DNA of 64,000 nucleotides from Nonomuraea montanisoli (GTDB lineage: Bacteria; Actinomycetota; Actinomycetes; Streptosporangiales; Streptosporangiaceae): positions 682,001 through 746,000 of the forward strand of contig NZ_JABWGN010000002.1 of assembly GCF_013363975.1 (NCBI RefSeq), in the 5' to 3' direction. The position numbers and the translations under genes were made by a program. The notes beneath the pieces are model-generated. The model saw nothing but the letters and a program-made list of their open reading frames with translations, was not told the origin of the DNA and searched no databases. Position 1 is the stretch's first letter; each line of letters starts with the position of its first letter. Below, piece by piece: positions 7,269 to 15,648 of the stretch.

Positions 7269-9155
7269 TCAGCTCAGGCTCTCCAGCCAGGCCCGGTGGA
7301 GCCCGGCGAAGCGGCCCGAGGCGGCGACGAGCCGGTCCGGTGACCCGTCCTCGACGATCTCGCCCCGGTCCATCACCAGCACCCGGTCGGCGATCTCGAC
7401 GGTCGAGAGCCGGTGCGCGATGATCAGTGCCGTCCGGTCGGCCAGGATGGTCCGCAGCGCCCGCTGCACCAGGCGCTCACTCGGCACGTCCAGGCTGGAG
7501 GTCGCCTCGTCCAGGATCAGCACCGCCGGGTCGGCCAGGAAGGCGCGGGCGAAGGCGACGAGCTGCCGCTGGCCCGCCGACATCCGGCCGCCCCGTTTGC
7601 CCACCTCGGTGTCGTAGCCGTCGGGCAGCGCCGCGATGAAGTCGTGGGCGCCGATGGCCCGCGCCGCCTCGCGCACCTGCCGGTCGGTGGCCTCCGGCCG
7701 GCCGAACCGGATGTTGTCGGCGACCGTGCCGCTGAACAGGAAGTTCTCCTGCGTCACCATGACGACGGCCGAGCGCAGCGTGGCCTCGTCCAGGCGGCGC
7801 AGGTCCACGCCGTCGAGCAGCACCCGGCCGCCCGTCGGGTCGTAGAAGCGCGAGATCAGCTTGGCCAGCGTCGTCTTGCCCGCGCCGGTCGCGCCGACCA
7901 GCGCCACGCTCTGGCCCGCCGGGATGGTCAGGTCGAGCTCCGGCAGGATCGGCATCTCCTCGACGTAGGCGAACCTGACCCGCTCGAAGCGCACCTCGCC
8001 GCGCGGCTCGGCCGGCGACTCCGGGTCGCGCGGCTCCGGGACCGACGGCTCCTCCTCCAGCACGCCCGACAGCTTCTCCAGCGCCGCGCCCGCCGACTGG
8101 AGCGTGTTGTAGAACTGGCTGATCTCCTGCATCGGCTCGTAGAACTGCCGCAGGTACAGCAGGAACGCGGTCAGCACGCCGACCGTGACCTCGCCGTGCA
8201 GCGCCAGCCACCCGCCGTAGAGCAGCACGCCGCCCACGGTGAGGTTGCCGATCAGCTTGATGCCCGGCATGAACAGCGCGACGAGCTGCATGCTGCGGGC
8301 GTTGGCGCCGCGGTAGTCGTCGTTGAGCCGGGTGAAGATCTCCTGGTTGCGCGGCTCGCGGCGGAACGCCTGCACCGCCCGGATGCCGGTCATCGACTCC
8401 ACGAAGTGGACGATCACCAGCGCGACGGTCTCGCGCGTGCGCCGGTACACGATCGCCGACTGGCGGCGGAACCAGCGGGTGAACAGCAGCAGCAGGGGCA
8501 GCGGCAGCAGCGCCACCAGGCCGAGGTGCACGTCCAGCACCACCAGCAGCACCGCCGTGCCGAACAGCGTCAGGATCGCGGTGACCAGGCTGTCGAAGCC
8601 CGACTGCAGCAGCTCGGCGATGGCCTCGATGTCGGAGGTCAGCCGGGAGATCACCCGGCCGGAGGTGTACTTCTCGTGGAAGCTCAGCGACAGCCGCTGG
8701 AAGTGGTCGAACACCCGCCGGCGCAGCTCCAGCAGGATGCCCTGCCCGATCTTGCCGGAGAGCTGCAGGAACGCCTGCCGGGTGAGCGCCTGCGTGACCG
8801 CCGCGGCCAGGATCACGCCGATGACGGTGAGCAGCGTGGCCGGCCCGCTGCCCTTGAGCATCGGCGGGATGCCCGCGTCGATGCCGACCTTCACCAGGTA
8901 CGGGATGGCCAGGCCGGCCGCGTTGGAGACGACGATGATGCCGGTGAGCAGGGCGATCGCCCTGCGGTGGGGCGAGAGCAGGTCGCCGAGCAGCCGCCGC
9001 GAGCGGGTCCGCAGCAGCACCGACACCTTCTCGGACAGCTCGTCCTGCTCCTCGGAGGCGACGCCGCGCCAGTCGGTGACCGCGGGCCCCTTGGCGGCCG
9101 GGTCGTCGGCGGGCTCGGTGGCCGTGCCGGTGGACGTGTTCGCGTCCGCGGTCAA
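7269..9155 (-). CDS. ABC exporter half-transporter, catalytically complete subunit
   Basis: 628 residues: a type I exporter membrane domain (about 60-360, six helices) followed by a nucleotide-binding domain. Walker A is VGATGAGKTT (Lys427), the signature is MSAGQRQ, Walker B is LILDEATSSLD with the catalytic Glu present, and the H-loop is IIAHRLST. The start is a TTG at 9155 whose TTGA overlaps the stop of the upstream gene. A strong GGAAGGAG lies 7 nt before it, which decides the start. It forms a heterodimer with the product of the upstream gene. Substrate (drug, lipid or peptide) cannot be told. Confidence 0.9.
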   Translation of the reverse strand: MTADANTSTGTATEPADDPAAKGPAVTDWRGVASEEQDELSEKVSVLLRTRSRRLLGDLLSPHRRAIALLTGIIVVSNAAGLAIPYLVKVGIDAGIPPMLKGSGPATLLTVIGVILAAAVTQALTRQAFLQLSGKIGQGILLELRRRVFDHFQRLSLSFHEKYTSGRVISRLTSDIEAIAELLQSGFDSLVTAILTLFGTAVLLVVLDVHLGLVALLPLPLLLLFTRWFRRQSAIVYRRTRETVALVIVHFVESMTGIRAVQAFRREPRNQEIFTRLNDDYRGANARSMQLVALFMPGIKLIGNLTVGGVLLYGGWLALHGEVTVGVLTAFLLYLRQFYEPMQEISQFYNTLQSAGAALEKLSGVLEEEPSVPEPRDPESPAEPRGEVRFERVRFAYVEEMPILPELDLTIPAGQSVALVGATGAGKTTLAKLISRFYDPTGGRVLLDGVDLRRLDEATLRSAVVMVTQENFLFSGTVADNIRFGRPEATDRQVREAARAIGAHDFIAALPDGYDTEVGKRGGRMSAGQRQLVAFARAFLADPAVLILDEATSSLDVPSERLVQRALRTILADRTALIIAHRLSTVEIADRVLVMDRGEIVEDGSPDRLVAASGRFAGLHRAWLESLS

Positions 9156-10951
9156 CGCAGGGCTCCTTCCGAGGGGTCGAGGTCGGCGTCCTGGGCGAGC
9201 AGCTCGCGGTAGGCGGGCACCTCGGCCAGCAGCTCGTGGTGGCGTCCGACGTGGGTGATCGTGCCGCCGGACAGCAGCGCGACCTTGTCGGCGAGCAGCA
9301 CCGTCGAGGCGCGGTGCGCGACCACGATGCCGGTGGCGTCGCGCAGCACGTGCCGCAGCGCCTGCTCGACCAGCGCCTCCGTCTCGACGTCCAGCGCCGA
9401 GAGGGTGTCGTCGAGCACGAGGATCCGCGGCCGGTTCAGCACGGCCCGGGCCAGCGCGAGCCGCTGCCGCTGCCCGCCGGACAGCGACATGCCCTGCTCG
9501 CCGATCCGGGTGTCCAGGCCCCACGGCAGGTCGTGGACGAACATGGCCTGCGCGGTGCGGATGGCGTCCTCGAGCTCCTCCTCGGTGGCGTCGTGGCGGC
9601 CGAGGGTGAGGTTCTCGCGCACGCTCATCGAGAACAGCGTCGGCTCCTCGAAGGCCGTGGCCACCACCTGGCGCAGCGCGGGCAGCGTCAGGTCGCGCAC
9701 GTCGTGGCCGTCGATGGTCACGCGCCCCGCGGTCGGGTCGATGAGCCGGGGCACCATCGCGGTCAGCGTGGTCTTGCCCGACCCGGTGGCGCCGACGATC
9801 GCGACGGTCTCGCCGGGCCGCACCTCCAGCCAGACGTCACGCAGCACCGGCTGCTCGGCGCCGGGGAAGCGGAACCCGACGCCCTCGAAGCGCAGGTGAC
9901 CGCGCGGGGTCTCGATCACCGCGGTGCCGCCCTGGATGGCCGGGGTCGTGTCCATGACCTCCATGACCCGGTCGGCGGAGGTCATCGACTCCTGCGCCAT
10001 CGCCAGGATGTAGCCGAGGCTGGCGATGGGCCACACGAGCTGGAGCATCATCGTGGTGAAGGCGACCAGCGTGCCCAGGGTCAGCGCGCCCGAGCCCACG
10101 GCCAGCGCGCCGAGCAGCAGCACCAGGGCCAGCGTGAAGTTCGGGATCACCTCCAGGAAGGTGAAGAAGCGGGCCGACAGCCGCACCTTGTCCATCGACG
10201 TGCCGTACACCTTGAGCGCGGCGTCGTCGTAGCGGTCGTAGACGTGGTGGCGCCGGCCGAACGCCTTGATGGTGCGGATGCCGATCGCCGACTCCTCGAC
10301 GAGCGTGGCGAGGTCGCCCTGCTCGTCCTGCACCTGCCGGGAGATCTTGATGTAGCGCTTCTCGAAACGCATCGACACCAGCACGATCGGGACGGCGGAG
10401 GCGGCCACGAGCAGCCCCAGCGGCCAGTACATGTTCAGCAGCAGCACCGTGACGGTGGTGAGCTGGAGGATGTTCATGACCAGGAAGAGCATGCCGAAGC
10501 CGAGGAAGCGGCGGATGGTCGACAGGTCGGTGGTGGCGCGGGACAGGAGCTGGCCCGACTGCCATTCGCCGTGGAAGGCCATCGGCAGGCGCTGCAGGTG
10601 CGCGTACAGGTCGTCGCGGATGCGGGTCTCCAGGCCGAGCACGGGACCGACCTGGGTCCAGCGGCGCAGGAAGATCAGCACCGCCTCGGCGGCGCCGACG
10701 CCGAGCGCCAGCAGGCCGAGCGGCAGCAGGGCGCCGGAGTCGCCGCTGCGCACGGGACCGTCGACGACGTCCTTGCCGATGAGCGGCAGCGCGATGCTGG
10801 CGGCGATGGACAGGACCGCGACGAGCCAGATGAGCACCAGCTTGGCCACGTACGGGCGGAGGTAGGACTTCATCCGCCACAGAGCGTGGGACGAGAGCGC
10901 GGGGAGTGAGAAGGGCAGGGGACGGCGAGGTGAACGCGTATCGGGAGGCAT
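9152..10951 (-). CDS. ABC exporter half-transporter, subunit with degenerate catalytic site
   Basis: 599 residues: type I exporter membrane domain (about 40-335) and nucleotide-binding domain with Walker A VGATGSGKTT (Lys393), signature LSGGQRQRL and H-loop VVAHRAST. Walker B reads ILVLDDTLSALD, so Asp replaces the catalytic Glu. That is the hallmark of the non-hydrolysing site in heterodimeric exporters of the TM287/288 type. The ATG at 10951 is favoured over 10978 because TAGCCT sits 7 nt upstream as a -10 hexamer. Co-transcribed with its partner by a 4-bp overlap. Confidence 0.88.
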   Translation of the reverse strand: MPPDTRSPRRPLPFSLPALSSHALWRMKSYLRPYVAKLVLIWLVAVLSIAASIALPLIGKDVVDGPVRSGDSGALLPLGLLALGVGAAEAVLIFLRRWTQVGPVLGLETRIRDDLYAHLQRLPMAFHGEWQSGQLLSRATTDLSTIRRFLGFGMLFLVMNILQLTTVTVLLLNMYWPLGLLVAASAVPIVLVSMRFEKRYIKISRQVQDEQGDLATLVEESAIGIRTIKAFGRRHHVYDRYDDAALKVYGTSMDKVRLSARFFTFLEVIPNFTLALVLLLGALAVGSGALTLGTLVAFTTMMLQLVWPIASLGYILAMAQESMTSADRVMEVMDTTPAIQGGTAVIETPRGHLRFEGVGFRFPGAEQPVLRDVWLEVRPGETVAIVGATGSGKTTLTAMVPRLIDPTAGRVTIDGHDVRDLTLPALRQVVATAFEEPTLFSMSVRENLTLGRHDATEEELEDAIRTAQAMFVHDLPWGLDTRIGEQGMSLSGGQRQRLALARAVLNRPRILVLDDTLSALDVETEALVEQALRHVLRDATGIVVAHRASTVLLADKVALLSGGTITHVGRHHELLAEVPAYRELLAQDADLDPSEGALR

Positions 10952-10964
10952 CCCTACCAGGCTA
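10952..10964 (-). promoter_or_regulatory. -10 element of the ABC exporter operon, leaderless type
   Basis: On the minus strand TAGCCT (10964-10959) is followed by 7 nt and the ATG at 10951. The 7-nt spacer GGTAGGG is too close to act as a ribosome site. Confidence 0.4.
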
Positions 10965-11077
10965 ATACGTGGGATCAACCCATTTTCGGTCCGCCGCGCT
11001 GAGGGTCAGCGGCGCCGTCATGGCCGTCGTGCTCGGCGTTCCCGCCCTTCTCCGCCTAACCGAATTGGAGCTGATAT

Positions 11078-11116
11078 ATCGCCCGAGTTAGCTTTTTCGA
11101 GCATTTGATGGGCGAT
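11078..11116 (-). terminator. Possible terminator/inverted repeat after the esterase gene
   Basis: ATCGCCC (11078-11084) pairs with GGGCGAT (11110-11116) around an AT-richer loop. It lies 22 bp downstream of the stop of the minus-strand hydrolase. The stem is weak compared with other terminators here. Confidence 0.35.
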
Positions 11117-11137
11117 TAAGTGGCCACATTTTCTGGC

Positions 11138-12079
11138 TCAGGAAGCCTCGTGGCTGTAGAGCGCGTTCATGGCCTGCACCAGCGGCGGGGGGTACGTGCC
11201 CGTGCCGGCCGTGGTTTTCGACCCGCCCCACTGCGCCTGCCACTGGCCGGTCGCGGTGGTCCGCATCGTCGTGTGGTTCAGCGTCCCGCCGGTGGAGTTC
11301 TTGTTGTAGATGGTCCAGTGGTGCGCGCTGTAGCCGTTCGTGGCCGACGCCCTCGCGACCGTGTCGTCGTAGGAGGAGGCGAGGAAGGTGTAGTCCGTCC
11401 CCATCTGCGACGGCGGCTGGCCGCCCAGCCACTTCAGGAAGCCGCTGCCGTCACGCATGTCGCTGCACTGCTCGTGGGTGAGGGCGCACACGTCCACCAC
11501 GGCCGTGTTGATGCCCTTGTGCGGGGTGGCGAGGGTGACGATGTCCTCGATGTACAGGTACGGGGGCCAGCCGCTCGGCCAGGCCGTCGCGCCGACGTCC
11601 TGGGCGTCCATCGACACGGCGGTCAGGTCCGGGGCCTCGGAGGCCACGCCGTACCGGTTGACCCCCTCGATGGCGGCCTTGGCGATGAGGCCGCCCATGG
11701 AGTGCGCCATGACGTCCACCGGGACGCCCTTGCTGGAGTAGGAGGAGTAGACGGTCCAGGCGAGCTGGCGGCCGATCTCCTGGATGCGGGTGTCGGTCGT
11801 GCCGTTGAACTTGATGTCGCAGTTCGTGCTCTTGTTGTAGTAGCCGAACGTGTAGACGTCGGTCCACCCGTTGGCCAGGAGCAGGTCCCTGGCGTTCTGC
11901 CAGGAGCTCGCGCAGTTGGTGTCGGCCTCGCGGTCGAACCCGTGCACCAGCAGCGTCACGCGCTGCCCGTCGCCGCGCGAGGGCTCCGCCGAGGCGGGCG
12001 TCGCGCCGCCGGCCAGCACCGCGGCGGCGACGACCGACGACATGACCGCGGCCAGGCCGCACCTGAGGAGTCTGTGCAT
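11138..12079 (-). CDS. Secreted triacylglycerol lipase/esterase-like alpha/beta hydrolase
   Basis: 313 residues. It starts with a classical signal peptide (MHRLLRCGLAAVM...) cleaved after ASA near residue 31. The mature protein opens with LLVHGFD, the oxyanion-hole HG motif of alpha/beta hydrolases. The nucleophile elbow AHSMGG follows near residue 127, with a late Asp and the His of SAHHW available as triad partners. Three or more cysteines suggest disulphides. This resembles the extracellular LipA/EstA-type lipases of actinomycetes. GGAACGGAG precedes the ATG. It appears monocistronic. Confidence 0.82.
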   Translation of the reverse strand: MHRLLRCGLAAVMSSVVAAAVLAGGATPASAEPSRGDGQRVTLLVHGFDREADTNCASSWQNARDLLLANGWTDVYTFGYYNKSTNCDIKFNGTTDTRIQEIGRQLAWTVYSSYSSKGVPVDVMAHSMGGLIAKAAIEGVNRYGVASEAPDLTAVSMDAQDVGATAWPSGWPPYLYIEDIVTLATPHKGINTAVVDVCALTHEQCSDMRDGSGFLKWLGGQPPSQMGTDYTFLASSYDDTVARASATNGYSAHHWTIYNKNSTGGTLNHTTMRTTATGQWQAQWGGSKTTAGTGTYPPPLVQAMNALYSHEAS

Positions 12080-12181
12080 CCGCGCACTCCGTTCCGTGAG
12101 ATCGCAAGCACGGTAGAGCGCGGACGATCATGCGCGAATCGGCCGTCGCGCCCGCGGGGAGCGGACGGTCCGGCGCCTCGA

Positions 12182-15100
12182 CTAAGTCGGCGGGAACCCG
12201 CGAGTAGGTCGGTCGTACTCGGCGAGCAGGTCCAGCCCGGCGAGCTGGCCGCGGGAGGAGACGCCGAGCTTGGGGAACGCCTTGTAGAGGTGGTGTCCGA
12301 CGGTGCGGGGGCTGAGGAGGAGGCGGACGCCGATCTGCCGGTTCGACAGGCCGGCGGCGGCGAGGAGGACCACCTGCCGCTCCTGCGGGGTCAGCCGCCC
12401 GAACGCCGCCGTCCGCGCCTTCTCCGCCGTTCTTGTGGTGGCCGGCTTCGCGCTCCCGGGCGGCCTCGTGTTCGCGGGCGGCCTGGTGTTCTCGGGCGGC
12501 CTCGTGTTCTCCCGCGGGGTGGCGGCCTCGCCGGCGGCCTGGAGCTCCCCGTGCGCCCGCCGCGCCCACGGGGCCGCGCCCAGCGCCTCGAACGTCGCGA
12601 AGGCCGCGCGCAGGTGCCGCCGCGCCTCCGACCTGCGGTGCGCGCGCCGCAGCCACTCCCCGTACAGCAGCGCCGTACGAGCCTCCTGGTACGGCTGCCC
12701 GGCCGGGACGGCGACGGCGCGGGCGTAGTGCCGGCCCGCCTCGTCGCCCTGGGCCAGCAGCCCCTCCAGCCGCGCGGCGACCGCCTGGGCCCAGGGCCGC
12801 CCGGAGGCCGCGGCCCAGCGCGCGTACCGGGCCGCCGGCTCCACGGCCAGCTCGCGCAGCCCGGCCCGTACGGCGGCCTCGACGAGGTCGGGCGCGGCGT
12901 GCGGCGCGACGAGGGGGTGATGGCAGGAACCGGACCAGACGGCGGCCAGCCGTTCGACCGCCAGGAGCGGCCGGCCGAGCCCCAGCTCGCACAGCCCCAG
13001 GGCCCACGCGGCGACGGCCCGGGCGACGCCGCCCGAGCCGGGGAGCTCAGGGGACTGGGCGACCAGGAGGGGGCTGACGCCGCCGCCCGTCGCGGCGAGG
13101 AGGGGGCTGACGCCGCCGGCCGCGGGGGGCAGGCGGGGGTCGATGCCGCCGCCCGTGGCGGCCAGGTGGTGGCACCGGGCCTCGTCGCCGCCCACGGCGG
13201 CCAGCCAGGCGAGGAGCGCGCGCAGGTGCGCGACCACGTGCCGATGCCCAGTCGCGTGTCGGTGCCCGATCGCGTTCTCGGGCCCGGTCGTGTCCCTGTG
13301 CCTGAGCGTGTCCCCGTGCCTGAGCGCGATCCTGTCTCCGATCGCGTTCCCCTGCCCGATCGCGGATGCCGTGCGCAGTCCCTCCGTGGCCGCCGCCTCC
13401 GCCTCCGCGTGCCGTCCGCGCAGCAACTCGGCCTCGGCGAGCAGCGTCAGGGCATCCGGGAGCACCCCGAGCAGCCCGCGGCCACGGCACCGCTCGGCCA
13501 GCAGCGTGGACAGCTCCCACCCGGCGGCCTCGTCCCCCGCGGCGAGCCCCATCCACGCGGACGTGGCGAGCAGGTCCGGGTGCTCCACGCGGGAGACCCG
13601 TACCGACTGGACCGCCGCCCGCACCGGGGAGAAATCCGTGACGTCCTGCCCCGCCACCATCCGCCCCACCACCGCCGCGCCGCCCGCGAACGCCTCCAGA
13701 ACCGCACGCCCCGCACCCGGCGCCCCCGCGCTTCCCGCGTCGAGGCTGCGCCGAGGGGAGTGGGGCGCACCGCCCCCCCGGCCTTCGGCGGGCCCGGAAG
13801 GATCAGCGGAGTCGGAAGGATCAGTGGGCCCGGAAGGGGCAGCGGAGTCGGAAGGATCGGCGGGCGCGGACAGAAGGGCGGCGGCGGTGCCGGCCGCCGC
13901 GAGCTCGCCCGCCGAGGACGCCGCCCGCACGGCCCGCGCCGCCATCTCCGTCGCCAAGCGGATGTCATCGGCGAAAGCGTCCCCAGAGCTCGCCTCCCGG
14001 AAGCTCATGTCCCCAGAGCTCGCGTCCCCACAGCTCGTGCGCCCATAGCTCGCGCGTCCGGAGCTCGCGTGTTCAGCGCCCGTCAGCAGGAGGCGGGCCG
14101 CCCTCTCGGGAAAGCCGTGCGCGATCTCGACGCCCGCGCGCACCGCGGCGAGGCGGGCGCGGATGATCGGCGGCGACGGATGCGCCTCGGCGCGGTCCGC
14201 CAGGCCGGCGGCCCGCCTCGTGAGTCCCGCCTGAAGCGCCAGCTCCGCGGCGGCCAGCAGCCTCTCGGCCGCCCGCCGTGGATCCGGACTCAGCTCGCCC
14301 GCCCGCTCGTACGCGACCGACGCCTCGACCACCCTGCGCTGGTACGCGGCCGACGCCTCGACCACCCCGCCCGATGACCCCGCCCCCTCACACCGTACGG
14401 GCGGAAAGGCGTGGGCGGCGGCTCGGTGGAGGGCGGCGGCCAGGGACTCGTCGGGGGCCGTGGCGACGGCGGCCAGGTGCCAGGCGCCCCCTGACCGCTC
14501 CGGCCCGTCCTCCGGTGACAGCGCCTCGGCCAGCGCCCGGTGCGCCGCCATCCGCCGGAAGTACGGCGCGGACCGGTAGACCGCGGCCCGGAACAGCGGA
14601 TGCCGGAAGGTCAGCCCGGTGGGCGAGAGGTGGACCAGCTCCTCGCGTTCGGCCGGCGCGAGGTCGGCGGGCGTGACGCCGAGCCGGCCGGCGGCGCGCA
14701 GGACCAGGTCGAGGTCACCCTTGTCGTCGGCCGCCGCCACCAGCAGCGCGGTCCGGGTCGCCTCCGGGAGGCGGTGCAGGGGCGTCTCGAACGCGCTCCG
14801 CGCCCGGCCCGACAGGGGACCGCACGAGCAGGCCAGCGGCAGCGGCCCGAGCCGGCCGGCCCGTTGTTCGGACGTCAGGGCGGCCGCGAGCTCGACCAGC
14901 GCCAGCGGGTTGCCCGCGGCCTCCTCGGCCACCCTCCGGCGCACCTGGGGCGCCAGGCCGGGGGCGTGCGCGTCGAGGAGCTCGCGGGCGGCCGCCCCGT
15001 CCAGCGCGGCCAGCGGTATCCGGGGGACTCCGGCGGCCTCGCCGAACCCGATCCCGCGCGGCCTGGGATTCCCCGGTACGCCGTCACCCGCGGCGAAGAT

Positions 15101-15574
15101 CATGGCGACCCGCTCGCCGCCGAGCCTTCTGGCCGCGAAGAGCAGCGCGTCCGCCGACGCCCCGTCCAGGCGGTGCGCGTCGTCCACCACGCACAACACC
15201 GGCCGCTCGGCCGCCAGGTCCGCCAGCAGGCCCAGCACGGCCGGTCCCGCGAGCCGGGCCCGCGACCGGTCGGGCGCCCGTTCCACCGCCTCACGCAACG
15301 CCTCCGCCTGGGCCGCGGGCAGCCGCTCGGCGCGACCCAGGAACGGGCGGAGCAGCGGGTACAGCGCCGCGAACGGCAGCTCGCTCTCCGCCTCGATGCC
15401 GAGCGCGCGCAGGACCAGGAAGCCGGCGCGCTCCGGAGGGGCGACGCGGTCCAGCAGGGCGGTCTTGCCGATGCCGGTCTCGCCCGTGACCACGACGGCT
15501 CCGCCGCGCCCCGCCCGCGCGGAGGCCAGCAGCGCGTCGATCCGGGCCTGCTCGCCGGCGCGTCCGTACAGCAT
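12182..15574 (-). CDS. LAL-type LuxR family transcriptional regulator with AAA ATPase domain
   Basis: 1130 residues. An N-terminal STAND/AAA ATPase has Walker A TGETGIGKTALLD (about 31-43) and a Walker B VVDDAHRLDG near 130. A long helical (TPR-like) centre follows, then a C-terminal LuxR helix-turn-helix, LTPQERQVVLLAAAGLSNRQ onward, near 1066-1130. LAL regulators are ATP-gated activators. Unusually, the central part contains several low-complexity in-frame repeats (see repeat features) that look recently expanded. The start is fixed by AGGAGG 4 nt before the ATG. That ribosome site lies inside a hairpin at the edge of the neighbouring TnpB element. Confidence 0.85.
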   Translation of the reverse strand: MLYGRAGEQARIDALLASARAGRGGAVVVTGETGIGKTALLDRVAPPERAGFLVLRALGIEAESELPFAALYPLLRPFLGRAERLPAAQAEALREAVERAPDRSRARLAGPAVLGLLADLAAERPVLCVVDDAHRLDGASADALLFAARRLGGERVAMIFAAGDGVPGNPRPRGIGFGEAAGVPRIPLAALDGAAARELLDAHAPGLAPQVRRRVAEEAAGNPLALVELAAALTSEQRAGRLGPLPLACSCGPLSGRARSAFETPLHRLPEATRTALLVAAADDKGDLDLVLRAAGRLGVTPADLAPAEREELVHLSPTGLTFRHPLFRAAVYRSAPYFRRMAAHRALAEALSPEDGPERSGGAWHLAAVATAPDESLAAALHRAAAHAFPPVRCEGAGSSGGVVEASAAYQRRVVEASVAYERAGELSPDPRRAAERLLAAAELALQAGLTRRAAGLADRAEAHPSPPIIRARLAAVRAGVEIAHGFPERAARLLLTGAEHASSGRASYGRTSCGDASSGDMSFREASSGDAFADDIRLATEMAARAVRAASSAGELAAAGTAAALLSAPADPSDSAAPSGPTDPSDSADPSGPAEGRGGGAPHSPRRSLDAGSAGAPGAGRAVLEAFAGGAAVVGRMVAGQDVTDFSPVRAAVQSVRVSRVEHPDLLATSAWMGLAAGDEAAGWELSTLLAERCRGRGLLGVLPDALTLLAEAELLRGRHAEAEAAATEGLRTASAIGQGNAIGDRIALRHGDTLRHRDTTGPENAIGHRHATGHRHVVAHLRALLAWLAAVGGDEARCHHLAATGGGIDPRLPPAAGGVSPLLAATGGGVSPLLVAQSPELPGSGGVARAVAAWALGLCELGLGRPLLAVERLAAVWSGSCHHPLVAPHAAPDLVEAAVRAGLRELAVEPAARYARWAAASGRPWAQAVAARLEGLLAQGDEAGRHYARAVAVPAGQPYQEARTALLYGEWLRRAHRRSEARRHLRAAFATFEALGAAPWARRAHGELQAAGEAATPRENTRPPENTRPPANTRPPGSAKPATTRTAEKARTAAFGRLTPQERQVVLLAAAGLSNRQIGVRLLLSPRTVGHHLYKAFPKLGVSSRGQLAGLDLLAEYDRPTRGFPPT
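12458..12511. repeat. Three 18-bp tandem repeats inside the LAL gene
   Basis: Three contiguous units of GGGCGGCCTCGTGTTCGC with small changes, at 12458-12475, 12476-12493 and 12494-12511. On the coding strand they give a repeated ENTRPP hexapeptide just before the LuxR DNA-binding domain. Confidence 0.85.
13050..14090. repeat. Low-complexity in-frame repeat tracts inside the LAL gene
   Basis: Four separate tracts of imperfect short repeats are visible. About 13060-13165 encodes repeated AATGGGVSPLL. About 13240-13380 encodes GHRHATGHRH and RHGDTLRHRD runs. About 13795-13865 encodes PSDSA(D/A)PSGP. About 13970-14075 encodes ASSGD-like units. All keep the reading frame open. They sit in the central helical region, not in the ATPase or DNA-binding domain. 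Confidence 0.7.
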
Positions 15575-15579
15575 CCACC

Positions 15580-15601
15580 CTCCTGACGATCAAGTCAGGA
15601 G
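15580..15601 (-). promoter_or_regulatory. Hairpin covering the ribosome-binding site of the LAL gene
   Basis: Perfect 8-bp inverted repeat CTCCTGAC (15580-15587) / GTCAGGAG (15594-15601) with a 6-nt loop. In the minus-strand transcript the 3' arm contains the AGGAG that serves the ATG at 15574, so folding would hide the ribosome site. Whether this has a regulatory role is inference. Confidence 0.45.
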
Positions 15602-15606
15602 TCAGT

Positions 15607-15648
15607 GTGACTCCTCCCTACTCATGAGGTAAATGAGAGGGCTTCTCG
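15607..15648 (-). ncRNA. Probable right end of the IS605-type element and 3' part of the TnpB omega/re-RNA
   Basis: Directly after the tnpB stop the minus strand folds into a hairpin. CCCTCTCAT (15641-15633) pairs with ATGAGTAGGG (15625-15616) with one bulge, followed by GGAGGAGTCAC ending at 15607. The right-end hairpin of IS200/IS605 elements overlaps the guide-RNA scaffold transcribed with tnpB, and the guide is the flanking host DNA. The exact boundary is inferred. By that reading the guide would lie at about 15606-15587, in the LAL leader. Confidence 0.45.

Noticed and set aside
7269..10951. The ABC pair as cydDC, given cydAB in the window
   Set aside because: They are 30 kb from cydAB, have no CydDC-specific features that I can see, and fit the heterodimeric TM287/288-type exporter pattern.
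12458..12511. Short regular repeats as a possible CRISPR array
   Set aside because: Units are 18 bp, contiguous and in frame, with no spacers and no cas genes nearby.
11120..14377. A 1085-codon open frame on the plus strand opposite the esterase and LAL genes
   Set aside because: It has no ribosome site, an Arg/Gly/Pro-rich composition typical of antisense frames in high-GC DNA, and runs across two well-supported minus-strand genes.
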